DNA of 64,000 bases. Origin: Eubacterium sp. CAG:248. GTDB taxonomy: Bacteria; Bacillota; Clostridia; Lachnospirales; Lachnospiraceae. The notes under the pieces are model-generated. The model made no database searches, was not told the origin of the DNA, and saw only the letters and a program-made list of their open reading frames with translations. A program made the translations under genes and the position numbers. Below are positions 26,321 through 34,697 of the stretch, piece by piece (position 1 is the first letter of the stretch; every line of letters begins with the position of its first letter). The stretch covers positions 186,147 to 250,146 of the forward strand of contig FR886218.1 in the NCBI GenBank assembly GCA_000436475.1. Direction: 5' to 3'.

Positions 26321-27817
26321 CTATACAATCAGACATACAAGCCCGGAATTTTCATTCATTACCTTTTCTATCGTTTCACTTATTTTATCCATATTTTCTT
26401 TTGTTATATTATGAGTTTTTTCATATATACCATCATCCACAATCTGTTCTATCGTTTTTCCAAATATGCTTGTGTCCCATATACCATCAGGATTGTCATT
26501 CGTGCTCTTCTTTATATAGTCAATCAGGTCATCTGCCTGGTTTTTTGTTCCAACTATTGGTGCAATTTCTATATTTATCTGAGTTTTAAGCAGATTTACC
26601 GAAGGTACTCTTGCTTTTATTCTCACACCATACTTATTTCCATTTTTTATAACAACCGGTTCATCAAGTTCTATCGCATTTCTTACAGGTGTTACTACGC
26701 CAAAGCCTGACAGATTAACCTGTGACATAGCCTCTCCTATGCCCTCATACTCCTTTTTCCTTATAGACAGGTCTCTTATTATGCTTACAAGTTCATATTC
26801 GTTACGGATGCTGGTTCCTGTAAGTTCACTTAATATATCATAATATATCCCCTGACTCATATCATAATCCACACTTACCACGCCTTCTGCCATGTTTACA
26901 TCACTTATTGTAAGCTGTTTTATGTATTCATTATCATTATTATATTCATAATTATCTGCATCTTTTATAGTATTAACATCATTAAGCATCTGATGTGCCA
27001 CCTGACAAAGTTCCTTTCTCAGCCAGTGTTTTGATGGCAGAACCTGTGTCCATGCTGGCGTATTAAAATCTATTTCTTTGACCGGGAATTCTTTAAGGAT
27101 ACTTTCAAATATCCTGTTTACATCCTCCTGCTTTAACTGATCACAATTAACCGGCATAACTGAAACATCATATTTCTCTGTCATATCAGCTGCCAGTCTG
27201 CTTGTTTCCTTTGAATAAGGTTTAACACTGTTTAGCAGAACAACAAAAGGTTTGCTTATCTGTTTAAGCTCATTTATAGTCTTTTCTTCTGCAGGAATAT
27301 AATCTTTCCTGTCTATCCCCGTTATACTTCCATCAGTTGTTACCACTATACCAATCGTAGAATGTTCTGTAATCACCTTTTTAGTACCTGTTTCAGCCGC
27401 CTTGGAAAACGGTATCTCCTCGCTATTCCATGGAGTTTTAACCATTCTTTCAACACCATTTTCCATGTGTCCGTTAGCACCTTCTATCATATATCCGACA
27501 CAATCAACCATCCTTACTTTAACACTTATTCCATCAAATGGTGTTATAAGTGCAGCCTCTTTTGGTATAAACTTTGGTTCTGTCGTCATAATAGTGGTTC
27601 CCCCGGATGCCTGTGGCAGTTCATCTGTAGCTCTTTTCTTTTCATTTTCGTCCTGCATTACAGGAAGCACACATAATTCCATAAATCTTCTTATAAATGT
27701 TGACTTTCCTGTTCTTACTGGTCCTACTACTCCCAGATATATTTCACCATTAGTTCTGTGTTTAATATCGTTATACATATCATAACCAGCATCCGTATAT
27801 GACGTATTAGCCTCCAT
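26321..27817 (-). CDS. spoIVA: stage IV sporulation protein A (spore coat ATPase)
   Basis: SpoIVA polymerises on the forespore surface with ATP hydrolysis to form the coat basement layer. The 498-aa protein has the diagnostic P-loop GVVGPVRTGKSTFIRRFMEL (about residues 28-47), then DELPQASGGTTIMTTEPKF and the VRMVDCVGYM block. It ends in the usual hydrophobic tail SGLVCLIV. The ATG at 27815-27817 is eight bases after AGGAGG; the longer frame starts inside a hairpin. Its ribosome binding site is held in a perfect 15-bp inverted repeat. Length is close to the 492 aa of B. subtilis. Confidence 0.97.
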   Translation of the reverse strand: MEANTSYTDAGYDMYNDIKHRTNGEIYLGVVGPVRTGKSTFIRRFMELCVLPVMQDENEKKRATDELPQASGGTTIMTTEPKFIPKEAALITPFDGISVKVRMVDCVGYMIEGANGHMENGVERMVKTPWNSEEIPFSKAAETGTKKVITEHSTIGIVVTTDGSITGIDRKDYIPAEEKTINELKQISKPFVVLLNSVKPYSKETSRLAADMTEKYDVSVMPVNCDQLKQEDVNRIFESILKEFPVKEIDFNTPAWTQVLPSKHWLRKELCQVAHQMLNDVNTIKDADNYEYNNDNEYIKQLTISDVNMAEGVVSVDYDMSQGIYYDILSELTGTSIRNEYELVSIIRDLSIRKKEYEGIGEAMSQVNLSGFGVVTPVRNAIELDEPVVIKNGNKYGVRIKARVPSVNLLKTQINIEIAPIVGTKNQADDLIDYIKKSTNDNPDGIWDTSIFGKTIEQIVDDGIYEKTHNITKENMDKISETIEKVMNENSGLVCLIV

Positions 27818-27825
27818 AACAAAAA

Positions 27826-27863
27826 CCTCCTGAATATACACTTGTAAATGTATATTCAGGAGG
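27826..27863 (-). promoter_or_regulatory. SD-sequestering / terminator-like hairpin before spoIVA
   Basis: CCTCCTGAATATACA (27849-27863, read on the minus strand) is perfectly complementary to TGTATATTCAGGAGG (27826-27840) with an 8-base loop. The 3' arm contains the spoIVA Shine-Dalgarno AGGAGG and is followed by TTTTTG, so an upstream transcript could terminate here or have its ribosome site masked. Confidence 0.8.
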
Positions 27864-27878
27864 TAATATAATTATGAC
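27847..27878 (-). promoter_or_regulatory. possible sigma-E promoter of spoIVA
   Basis: GTCATAAT (27871-27878) resembles the sigma-E -35 element and TATACATT (27847-27854) the -10 element, 16 bases apart, slightly long. Transcription would start near 27840, at the first base of the hairpin 3' arm. A sigma-E promoter is expected for spoIVA from B. subtilis. Confidence 0.4.
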
Positions 27879-27927
27879 CATAACATATATTGCTAATCCA
27901 GCATAACCTATCACTGATAACTTATAA

Positions 27928-29286
27928 CTAATAACTGATAACTCCAAACTGCGCCAGTGTATAAAACACAAGAATAATAAGAAGTAGAACAGGTGCTATA
28001 TACTTAACCATCACTCTGTATATAAGCTCCCTTTTAAATGTCTCACCATTCTTTGTTGCTTCATCTATAACATAGTCTGGTTTAGCAAACCATCCGATAA
28101 GAATACATGTAAGGAAAGCAACAACCGGAAGGAGCAGACTATTACTTATGAAATCACAAAATGTCAGGAAGTCCATACCTAATATTGTAACATGAGCCCA
28201 TACACCATTGCCCAGCGAACATGGTATTCCAAGTAATACTGAAAATACTATGATTCCTATGCACGCCTTAAGACGGCTTATTCCCAGTCTATCCATAATC
28301 ATAGATGCTATCGCTTCCATGACTGAAACAGAGCTTGTAAGTGCTGCAAAAAATACAAGAGCGAAAAACAATACTCCAATAATTCTTCCAGCAGCCATCT
28401 GTCCAAACACCTTAGGAAGTGTTACAAACATAAGACCTGCACCGCTCGCCTGTGTACCAGCTTCTCCGCTGAATATATATACTGCTGGAACAACCATCAT
28501 ACCAGCAAGAAGTGCTATAGCTGTATCAAATATTTCAATCTGATTAACTGATTTTACAAGACTCACCTCGTCTTTAGTATATGAACCATAAGTTATCATA
28601 ATACCCATTGCAAGACTCATTGAGTAAAACATCTGTCCCATTGCCGCACATACTGTTTTAAACGAAAACTTGCTAAAATCAGGAAGCAGATAATACTTTA
28701 TACCATCTTTAGAACCAGGAAGCATTATGACATAAATACATATTACAATCGCAAGCACAATAAGAACTGGCATAAGGAATCTGCTAACATTCTCAATTCC
28801 TTTTTCAACTCCTGATATAACTATAATCGAAGTAAGTGCAAGAAAAATTATAAAAAAGACAAGTGGTGCCCATTCCTGACTGACAAAGTTTCCAAAAAAC
28901 GAATCATTTGCTGCCTCAGTAACCTCTCCCGTTGCAAAAACTGTCACATATTTTGTAACCCAGCCACCTATTACGCAGTAATATGGAAGAATAATAACAG
29001 GAATTATGAACGCAATAGGTCCTATAAATCCAAATTTTTTATCAACCTTGCTATATGCTCTTGTAGGACTAAGCTTTGTTTTTCTTCCTATAGCTATCTC
29101 TGTTGTCATAAGTGTAAAACCAAATGTCAACGCAAGTATAATGTATACAAGAATAAATATTCCTCCCCCATATTGCGCTGCCAGATATGGAAATCTCCAT
29201 AAATTACCAAGTCCTACTGCACTTCCGGCAGCAGCAAGAACAAAGCCTATGCCGCCTGTGAAGCTGCCTCTTTCTTTTTTATCCAT
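27928..29286 (-). CDS. Na+-dependent transporter of the NSS (SLC6) family
   Basis: A 452-aa, roughly 11-12 helix membrane protein of the neurotransmitter:sodium symporter family. TM1 has the unwound sodium/substrate segment AAAGSAVGLGNLWRFPYLA. The GGGIFILVYI and SMSLAMGIMITYGSY blocks are also typical, as in YhdH/YocR and MhsT-like transporters. The substrate is probably an amino acid, but the sequence does not say which. The ribosome binding site is weak. It lies upstream of spoIVA and could read through into it if not terminated. Confidence 0.93.
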   Translation of the reverse strand: MDKKERGSFTGGIGFVLAAAGSAVGLGNLWRFPYLAAQYGGGIFILVYIILALTFGFTLMTTEIAIGRKTKLSPTRAYSKVDKKFGFIGPIAFIIPVIILPYYCVIGGWVTKYVTVFATGEVTEAANDSFFGNFVSQEWAPLVFFIIFLALTSIIVISGVEKGIENVSRFLMPVLIVLAIVICIYVIMLPGSKDGIKYYLLPDFSKFSFKTVCAAMGQMFYSMSLAMGIMITYGSYTKDEVSLVKSVNQIEIFDTAIALLAGMMVVPAVYIFSGEAGTQASGAGLMFVTLPKVFGQMAAGRIIGVLFFALVFFAALTSSVSVMEAIASMIMDRLGISRLKACIGIIVFSVLLGIPCSLGNGVWAHVTILGMDFLTFCDFISNSLLLPVVAFLTCILIGWFAKPDYVIDEATKNGETFKRELIYRVMVKYIAPVLLLIILVFYTLAQFGVISY

Positions 29287-29315
29287 TATTAATATCCAAA
29301 CCTTTCTATATTTAT

Positions 29316-29546
29316 CTATTCATCAAACTCTGCAAGAACATAGTAGCCCCTGCTCGTCTCTCCAACTTCTTTTACAACCCCATGCCTTGACTTTAATCTG
29401 TCTGGTGTTGAATAATTCCCAGACATTGCCACCGCAGGTTCTATCGTATAATAATAGCTGCTTGGAAGCTTTCCTTCAGTTATATCTACCTCATCACCCG
29501 GCTTAACAAGATTAGGCCGGCTCATAGTAAACTCCATCTGTCTCAT
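29316..29546 (-). CDS. 76-aa conserved hypothetical protein
   Basis: I do not assign a function. The sequence MRQMEFTMSRPNLVKPGDEV is followed by a beta-rich stretch with Tyr-rich SSYYYTIEP and a C-terminal HGVVKEVGETSRGYYVLAEF segment that resembles a small SH3/KOW-like barrel. The ATG at 29544-29546 is six bases after GGAGG. A 25-base hairpin element sits just upstream, bordered by two copies of GAATGGAGG. It lies 42 bases after the NSS transporter start side and downstream of recG. Confidence 0.75.
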   Translation of the reverse strand: MRQMEFTMSRPNLVKPGDEVDITEGKLPSSYYYTIEPAVAMSGNYSTPDRLKSRHGVVKEVGETSRGYYVLAEFDE

Positions 29547-29565
29547 AATAATCCTCCATTCTTGC

Positions 29566-29590
29566 ATGTGAAAAATCTTATTTTTCACAC
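29566..29590 (-). repeat. short palindromic element in the leader of the 76-aa gene
   Basis: TGTGAAAAA (29567-29575) pairs with TTTTTCACA (29581-29589). On the minus strand GAATGGAGG occurs on both sides of it, the downstream copy serving as ribosome binding site. Near-identical sequence lies in the apt leader at 26197-26222. Confidence 0.6.
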
Positions 29591-29628
29591 TACCTCCATT
29601 CTGTATACACCTTTAAGCATACATAATC

Positions 29629-31686
29629 CTACAGATTAATTTTTTCAAGACATTTGATAGTATATTCATCAAGCTTATTTTTTAGAGCTGACTGCTGTTC
29701 TTTGCTTATATTTATCACACCATCCGCAATACTTTTTGCGGACTCTGAGGCTTCCTTTAACGTCTTAGCATCTGTGTAAATATCAGCTATTCCGAAATCA
29801 AAATCACCACTTTGCCTTATCCCAAAGAAATCTCCCGGACCACGCAGCTTTAAATCTTCCTCTGCAATCCTGAATCCATCGTTAGACTTGTTCAGTATCT
29901 CAAGCCTCTGCTTTATCTGTTTTGATTTAGCTGATGTTACAAATATACAATATGACTGATATCTGCCACGTCCAACTCTTCCTCTTAGCTGATGGAGCTG
30001 TGCAAGCCCAAAGCGTTCCGAATTCTCAACCATCATGACTGTGCTGTTAGGCACATTAACACCAACCTCTATAACAGTTGTTGATACAAGAACATCTGTA
30101 TCTCCATTCATAAACTTTTCCATTTTCTCATTTTTTTCAGATGCTTTCATCCTGCCATGAAGATAATCAATCCTTGCATCAGGTATAGCCTCTTTTAGCT
30201 TCTGTGAATAATCAATCACATTTTCCGCTTCAATATTCTCACTATCCTCAACCATAGGACATATAACATAGCATTGGCGTCCTTCCTTTATCTGCCTGCT
30301 AATAAATGTGTATGCTTTAGTTCTATACGATGTATCAACAACACAATTCTTTATTGGCAGCCTGTCAGAAGGAAGTTCATCTATAATTGATATATCAAGA
30401 TCACCATAAAGTATAATAGCCAGTGTTCTTGGTATAGGAGTAGCACTCATGACAATAATATGTGGATTCTCTCCTTTATCAGAAAACATTTTTCTTTGAT
30501 TAACCCCGAATCTATGCTGCTCATCTGTTATAACAAGCGCAAGCTTCTTATATATAACCTTTTCCTGGATAAGTGCATGTGTACCAACTACTATATCAAG
30601 CTCTCCTGTTTCAAGCTGTCCATACACTTTTTTCTTTTCTCTTAGTGTCATAGAACCAGTCAGCAGACCAACTTTAAGTTCTATACCTGATTTATAAAAA
30701 AGCTCTGTCATTGACTCAAATTGCTGCTTTGCAAGAACCTCTGTTGGTACCATCATTGCAGCTTGGCATCCTGCGTATGCAGTATTCATAAGTGCCAGTA
30801 TGGCAATTATAGTTTTTCCTGACCCAACATCTCCCTGGATAAGTCTGCTCGTAACATGTTTCCCCGCCATATCAGCTTTTATTTCATCCCATGTCCGCAG
30901 CTGTGCGTTAGTCAGTGTATACGGCAGCCTGCTTATAAATTCATCTGTACGTTTATCATTATTAATTATATATGAATTAGGAATACGCTCATTAGCTGAC
31001 TTAAGATTCATGGTTGCAAAAACAAAAAGGAAGAACTCTTCAAAGGCAATCCTGTGTCTGGCTTGTATATAATCCTCCATTGAATCTGGAAAATGTATCT
31101 TATGCATGGCTTTATTATGTTCAAGAAGTCCATATTTATCCATAATCACTTCTGGAATGAACTCATGCTCCATTCCAACTGCATATTCATCTATCGCCTG
31201 CCTGACAGCCTTTGTAACTACCTTGTTAGACAGTCCTTTTGTCAGCGGATATACCGGTGACATACTGTTTTTTATTTCTGCATAAGCTGCCATGGTGTAT
31301 ATATCAGGATGCTCTAATGCATATTCTCCATTCTTTACAACAATTCTCCCCCTGAAAATATAATGCATGCCAACACGTAGTTTTGACTTCAAAAAAAGCG
31401 AATTATACCATAAACATTTTATAGTATCCATATTTTCATCTTTCACAACTACTGATATTATACTTTTCCGTTCTCCACCATATATCTTAGGACTTGCAAC
31501 TACTGTTGCCTCAACTGCAGCAACCATCTTTTCACAACTGCTTAGTGAATTAATAAAAACAGGCTCCTCATACACAATATAATCTCTTGGATATAATCTT
31601 ACGAGATCCTCTACCGTATATACAGAAAGCCTGTTAAGATTCATTGCAGTCTTAGTCCCTATTCCTTTTAATTGTGTAATATCCAT
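29629..31686 (-). CDS. recG: ATP-dependent DNA helicase RecG
   Basis: Remodels stalled forks and branched recombination intermediates. The 685-aa protein has the N-terminal wedge/OB domain. The helicase core includes QGDVGSGKT (Walker A, about residue 288), ITDEQHRFGVNQR (DExH), MSATPIPRTLA and the C-terminal lobe QLRGRVGRG. The ATG is seven bases after GAGG. It follows yloV with 42 bases between, the standard Firmicutes order yloU-yloV-recG. Confidence 0.97.
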   Translation of the reverse strand: MDITQLKGIGTKTAMNLNRLSVYTVEDLVRLYPRDYIVYEEPVFINSLSSCEKMVAAVEATVVASPKIYGGERKSIISVVVKDENMDTIKCLWYNSLFLKSKLRVGMHYIFRGRIVVKNGEYALEHPDIYTMAAYAEIKNSMSPVYPLTKGLSNKVVTKAVRQAIDEYAVGMEHEFIPEVIMDKYGLLEHNKAMHKIHFPDSMEDYIQARHRIAFEEFFLFVFATMNLKSANERIPNSYIINNDKRTDEFISRLPYTLTNAQLRTWDEIKADMAGKHVTSRLIQGDVGSGKTIIAILALMNTAYAGCQAAMMVPTEVLAKQQFESMTELFYKSGIELKVGLLTGSMTLREKKKVYGQLETGELDIVVGTHALIQEKVIYKKLALVITDEQHRFGVNQRKMFSDKGENPHIIVMSATPIPRTLAIILYGDLDISIIDELPSDRLPIKNCVVDTSYRTKAYTFISRQIKEGRQCYVICPMVEDSENIEAENVIDYSQKLKEAIPDARIDYLHGRMKASEKNEKMEKFMNGDTDVLVSTTVIEVGVNVPNSTVMMVENSERFGLAQLHQLRGRVGRGRYQSYCIFVTSAKSKQIKQRLEILNKSNDGFRIAEEDLKLRGPGDFFGIRQSGDFDFGIADIYTDAKTLKEASESAKSIADGVINISKEQQSALKNKLDEYTIKCLEKINL

Positions 31687-31728
31687 ACATCAACCTCGGA
31701 TAATAGTCTTTGACGTGTAATATTTTGT

Positions 31729-33429
31729 TTATTCTACAGACACGATATAATAATATACCGGCTGTCCGCCATACTGAAGTTCAACATCAACACCATCAAA
31801 CTTTTCTTCTATCTTGGATACTAACTCTTCTGCCTTGCTTTCGTCGATATCTTCACCATAATATACACTTATAAGTTCAGATTCATCATCAACAAACTCA
31901 GAAAGCATATCTATAAGCGTATCATCCATATCCGTACCTACAGAAGCAAGCCCCTTATCTCCAAGTCCAAGATAATTGTCTTTTTTAATTTCCTTACCAT
32001 CAATAGATGTATCTCTTACTGCATATGTGAGCTGTCCAGACTTAACTGTCGAAAGTGATTCAAGCATAGCCTTCTCGTTTTCATCCGCAGATCTTGTAAG
32101 CTCAAAATTAATCATGGCTGTTATACCCTGAGGAATAGTCTTTGTTGGTATAACAACAAGCTTTTTATCCTCTATAATAGATGCAGCCTGGTTAGAGGCA
32201 AGAATAATATTGCTGTTATTAGGAAGTACAAATATTGTATCTGCATTAATCTTGTCAGCTGCGTTAAGAATATCTTCTGTTGATGGATTCATAGTCTGTC
32301 CACCCTGAATAACTTCATCAACTCCAAGACCCTTGAATATCTCTGCTAATCCTTCGCCTGCCGCTATAGTTATAAAACCAAAGTCCTTCTTAGGTGCATT
32401 CTTAGGTTTTTCATCCTCATGCTTTTTCATTGCATCTGCTGCAACGGCTGACTGATATTCAGACTGTGCAATAACCTTCTGATTATGCTCTTCCCTCATG
32501 TTATCAACCTTCATCTTTGTAAGCTGTCCATATTCAAGACCCTTCTCAAAAGCCTGTCCTGGATGATTAGTATGAACATGCACCTTAACGATATCATCAA
32601 GATTAACACATACTATTGAATCACCTATAGAAGAAAGAAACTTTTTAAATTCTGCTTCTGTATTTTCGTTAAATGGTTTTTCAAGCATGATAATAAATTC
32701 AGTACAGTATCCAAACTTAATATCTGCATTATCAATAGCAGCACCCTTGCCTGGCATGCTCGAACCAGCTTTAAATTCTGCATTAGGCTCTGTTATTGTA
32801 AAATCTGTAACCTTGCCTGTGAGTGCATCAAGCATACCTCTTAACACTACTACAAGTCCCTGTCCGCCTGAATCAACAACTCCTGCTTCTTTTAATACTG
32901 GAAGCATATCTGGTGTCTTTGAAAGGACTTCTTCTGCATATTCTATGATAAGAGTTAAAGCCTTTTCCATATCAGTGATAGATTCCGCAACCTGTGCAGC
33001 CTTATCTGAAACACCTTTGGCAACCGTAAGGATAGTTCCTTCCTTTGGCTTCATAACAGCCTTATAAGCTGTTTCTGTAGCTCTCACTGTTGCAACAGCA
33101 AGTGTCTGTACAGTTATTTCCTTAACCTGTGACATTTCTTTAGTGAATCCTCTAAGAAGCTGTGAAAGAATAACACCCGAATTACCTCTGGCGCCTCTTA
33201 GCGATCCTGTTGATATTGCTTTAGCAAGATTCTCCATAGTTGGATTTACAATAGAACTCACTTCCTTAGCCGCTGACATAATAGTAAGTGTCATATTAGT
33301 ACCTGTATCACCATCTGGTACAGGGAATACATTCAGATCATTAATCCATTCTTTCTTTGATTCAAGATTCTTAGCGCCTGCAAGAAACATCTTCTGCACA
33401 AGTGCTGCATCTATAGTAGTAATAGCCAC
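31729..33429 (-). CDS. yloV: DAK2/DegV-like protein YloV (FakA-type kinase)
   Basis: A 566-aa protein with an N-terminal DhaL/DAK2 kinase domain (DLNVFPVPDGDTGTNM, SLRGARGNSGVILSQ, DSGGQGLVV) and C-terminal DegV-like lobe with SADENEKAM and LQYGGQPVYYY. The family includes FakA, the fatty-acid kinase that works with DegV-type FakB proteins to make acyl phosphate for phospholipids. The substrate here is inferred from family. The start is GTG at 33427-33429, six bases after GGAGG. It lies between yloU and recG. Confidence 0.9.
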   Translation of the reverse strand: MAITTIDAALVQKMFLAGAKNLESKKEWINDLNVFPVPDGDTGTNMTLTIMSAAKEVSSIVNPTMENLAKAISTGSLRGARGNSGVILSQLLRGFTKEMSQVKEITVQTLAVATVRATETAYKAVMKPKEGTILTVAKGVSDKAAQVAESITDMEKALTLIIEYAEEVLSKTPDMLPVLKEAGVVDSGGQGLVVVLRGMLDALTGKVTDFTITEPNAEFKAGSSMPGKGAAIDNADIKFGYCTEFIIMLEKPFNENTEAEFKKFLSSIGDSIVCVNLDDIVKVHVHTNHPGQAFEKGLEYGQLTKMKVDNMREEHNQKVIAQSEYQSAVAADAMKKHEDEKPKNAPKKDFGFITIAAGEGLAEIFKGLGVDEVIQGGQTMNPSTEDILNAADKINADTIFVLPNNSNIILASNQAASIIEDKKLVVIPTKTIPQGITAMINFELTRSADENEKAMLESLSTVKSGQLTYAVRDTSIDGKEIKKDNYLGLGDKGLASVGTDMDDTLIDMLSEFVDDESELISVYYGEDIDESKAEELVSKIEEKFDGVDVELQYGGQPVYYYIVSVE

Positions 33430-33484
33430 TTTATTCCTCCATTCCGCCATAATAAAGGCTTGTAAATAATTCTATACTAATCAA

Positions 33485-33844
33485 TTAATCTATAACACGC
33501 ACACCTTCTACATATATGTTAATCTTCTTAATCTCAAGGCCTGTGCATTCAGATACTTTGTATTTTACATTTTCAATAAGATTATCTGCAACCGTTGAAA
33601 TACATACTCCATAAGAAACGATAACATGGAAATCAATCTCTATCCTGTTATCACTATCTATATCAACCTTAATGCCTCTTGTAAGACTGTCTCCCTTTAA
33701 CAGCTTTACAAGTCCATCCTTCATACTTACAGCTGCCATTCCGACAATGCCAAAACACTCAACTGCAGTTGAACCAGCATACTGGGCAACAACCTCACTT
33801 GAGATAGATACTTTACCTAACTTATTATTCAATATTCCATTCAT
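33485..33844 (-). CDS. yloU: Asp23/Gls24 family protein YloU
   Basis: A 119-aa member of the Asp23/Gls24 (DUF322) family with GKVSISSEVVAQYAGSTAVECFGIVGM and the alkaline-shock-type C-terminus VKYKVSECTGLEIKKINIYVEGV. Family members associate with the cell envelope or stress response; YloU itself is uncharacterised. GGAGG lies six bases before the ATG. It pairs with yloV in most Firmicutes. Confidence 0.93.
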   Translation of the reverse strand: MNGILNNKLGKVSISSEVVAQYAGSTAVECFGIVGMAAVSMKDGLVKLLKGDSLTRGIKVDIDSDNRIEIDFHVIVSYGVCISTVADNLIENVKYKVSECTGLEIKKINIYVEGVRVID

Positions 33845-33876
33845 ATCTAGCCTCCATACTGCGACTTGTATTTTAA

Positions 33877-33966
33877 GGAACCTACGCGAATCTACCGCAG
33901 AAAGTCCACGCAGTCAGACTTTCCTCGCATTATGGAAAATAATTTCTCATATAATCTGCGAATTCC
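33877..33966 (-). promoter_or_regulatory. structured leader before yloU
   Basis: Nested inverted repeats: GGAA (33877-33880)/TTCC (33963-33966), CGCAG (33896-33900)/CTGCG (33956-33960) and GAAAGTC (33900-33906)/GACTTTC (33917-33923). Upstream TATAAT and TTGATA-like boxes near 33975-34000 could be its promoter. It matches no leader RNA that I recognise. Confidence 0.35.
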
Positions 33967-33997
33967 GATTTAATCATGTATATATTATACTATCAAA

Positions 33998-34051
33998 GCT
34001 AAAATAAATAAAGTGAATCACGCAATTTTATTAAACTGGGCAATTCACTTT
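33998..34051 (-). terminator. terminator of rpmB
   Basis: AAAGTGAAT (34043-34051 read on minus) pairs with ATTCACTTT (34010-34018), helped by TTGC/GCG next to it, and is followed by ATTTATTTT. It lies 35 bases after the rpmB stop. Confidence 0.6.
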
Positions 34052-34086
34052 AATGTACTGATATAAATTTTCGAAAATTAATAGCA

Positions 34087-34272
34087 TTAGGCACGCTCTA
34101 CTTTGCCTGAACGTAAGCAAGAAGTGCAAACATACATCTTCTTTGTTGCTCCGTTAACCTTAACTCTAACAGACTTAACGTTAGAATTCCAAATCTTATT
34201 AGACCTTCTATGAGAATGACTCACTGCATTACCAAAGTGAGCACCTTTTTCGCAAACTGCACATTTAGCCAT
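34087..34272 (-). CDS. rpmB: 50S ribosomal protein L28
   Basis: A 61-aa basic protein with MAKCAVCEKGAHFGNAVSHSHRRSNKIW and the zinc-type CxxC pairs (CAVC, CTSC), so it is the zinc-containing form of bL28. AAGGAGG precedes the ATG. It has its own promoter and terminator between yloU and the 46-aa gene. Confidence 0.97.
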   Translation of the reverse strand: MAKCAVCEKGAHFGNAVSHSHRRSNKIWNSNVKSVRVKVNGATKKMYVCTSCLRSGKVERA

Positions 34273-34304
34273 ATCAATTACACCTCCTTACCGGTATTCG
34301 GTAT

Positions 34305-34320
34305 TGGGTAAAATTACCCA
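34305..34320 (-). promoter_or_regulatory. perfect palindrome in the rpmB leader
   Basis: TGGGTAAAATTACCCA is a 16-base palindrome in the 5' leader, followed by repeated ATACCG before the ribosome binding site. It could be an autoregulatory hairpin of L28. Confidence 0.4.
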
Positions 34321-34331
34321 CAACAGAACAT

Positions 34332-34360
34332 ATTGTATCAGAACACAATATATTTTGCAA
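34332..34360 (-). promoter_or_regulatory. sigma-A promoter of rpmB
   Basis: TTGCAA (34355-34360), 17 bases, TACAAT (34332-34337) on the minus strand. Confidence 0.65.
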
Positions 34361-34388
34361 CACTTTTTTTTAGAAAATTTATATTCTG

Positions 34389-34529
34389 TCAATGGCAGAA
34401 CATATTATATCCTACAAGAATCAATATAATAATAATAGATATGCATAAAAACAAGTTATCTGCAAGAAGCAGCGCTATTATCATGCCAACAGCAATCCAG
34501 AATATAATAAATCCAAGCATCCGGCACAT
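34389..34529 (-). CDS. 46-aa hydrophobic membrane protein
   Basis: A short gene with ATG at 34527-34529 after GGGGGATTAAA. The protein MCRMLGFIIFWIAVGMIIALL continues into a second hydrophobic stretch (CISIIIILILVGYNMFC) and ends in His. Two transmembrane helices are likely. Similar short Cys-flanked proteins occur in Lachnospiraceae as conserved hypotheticals, as far as I recall. Function unknown. It lies between gerW and rpmB. Confidence 0.72.
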   Translation of the reverse strand: MCRMLGFIIFWIAVGMIIALLLADNLFLCISIIIILILVGYNMFCH

Positions 34530-34697
34530 TTTAATCCCCCACACAATTTATAAAATGTCTAATCCTGGTTAAAAGCATAGTAGTATACCACAGATTTCCA
34601 TACTAAAATATATGTTATTTTTTTATATATATAACTTACAGTCTCATATAAAAATGCCTGGAACAAACGCCAAAATGCTTATTATTGCAAAATACAA

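Noticed and set aside
27900..27935. ATAACT-rich repeats after the Na+ symporter
   Set aside because: Short, AT-rich, imperfect copies that include the last codons of the gene; probably chance.
29006..29506. 166-aa plus-strand open frame
   Set aside because: Antisense to the NSS transporter and 76-aa gene; no start signal.
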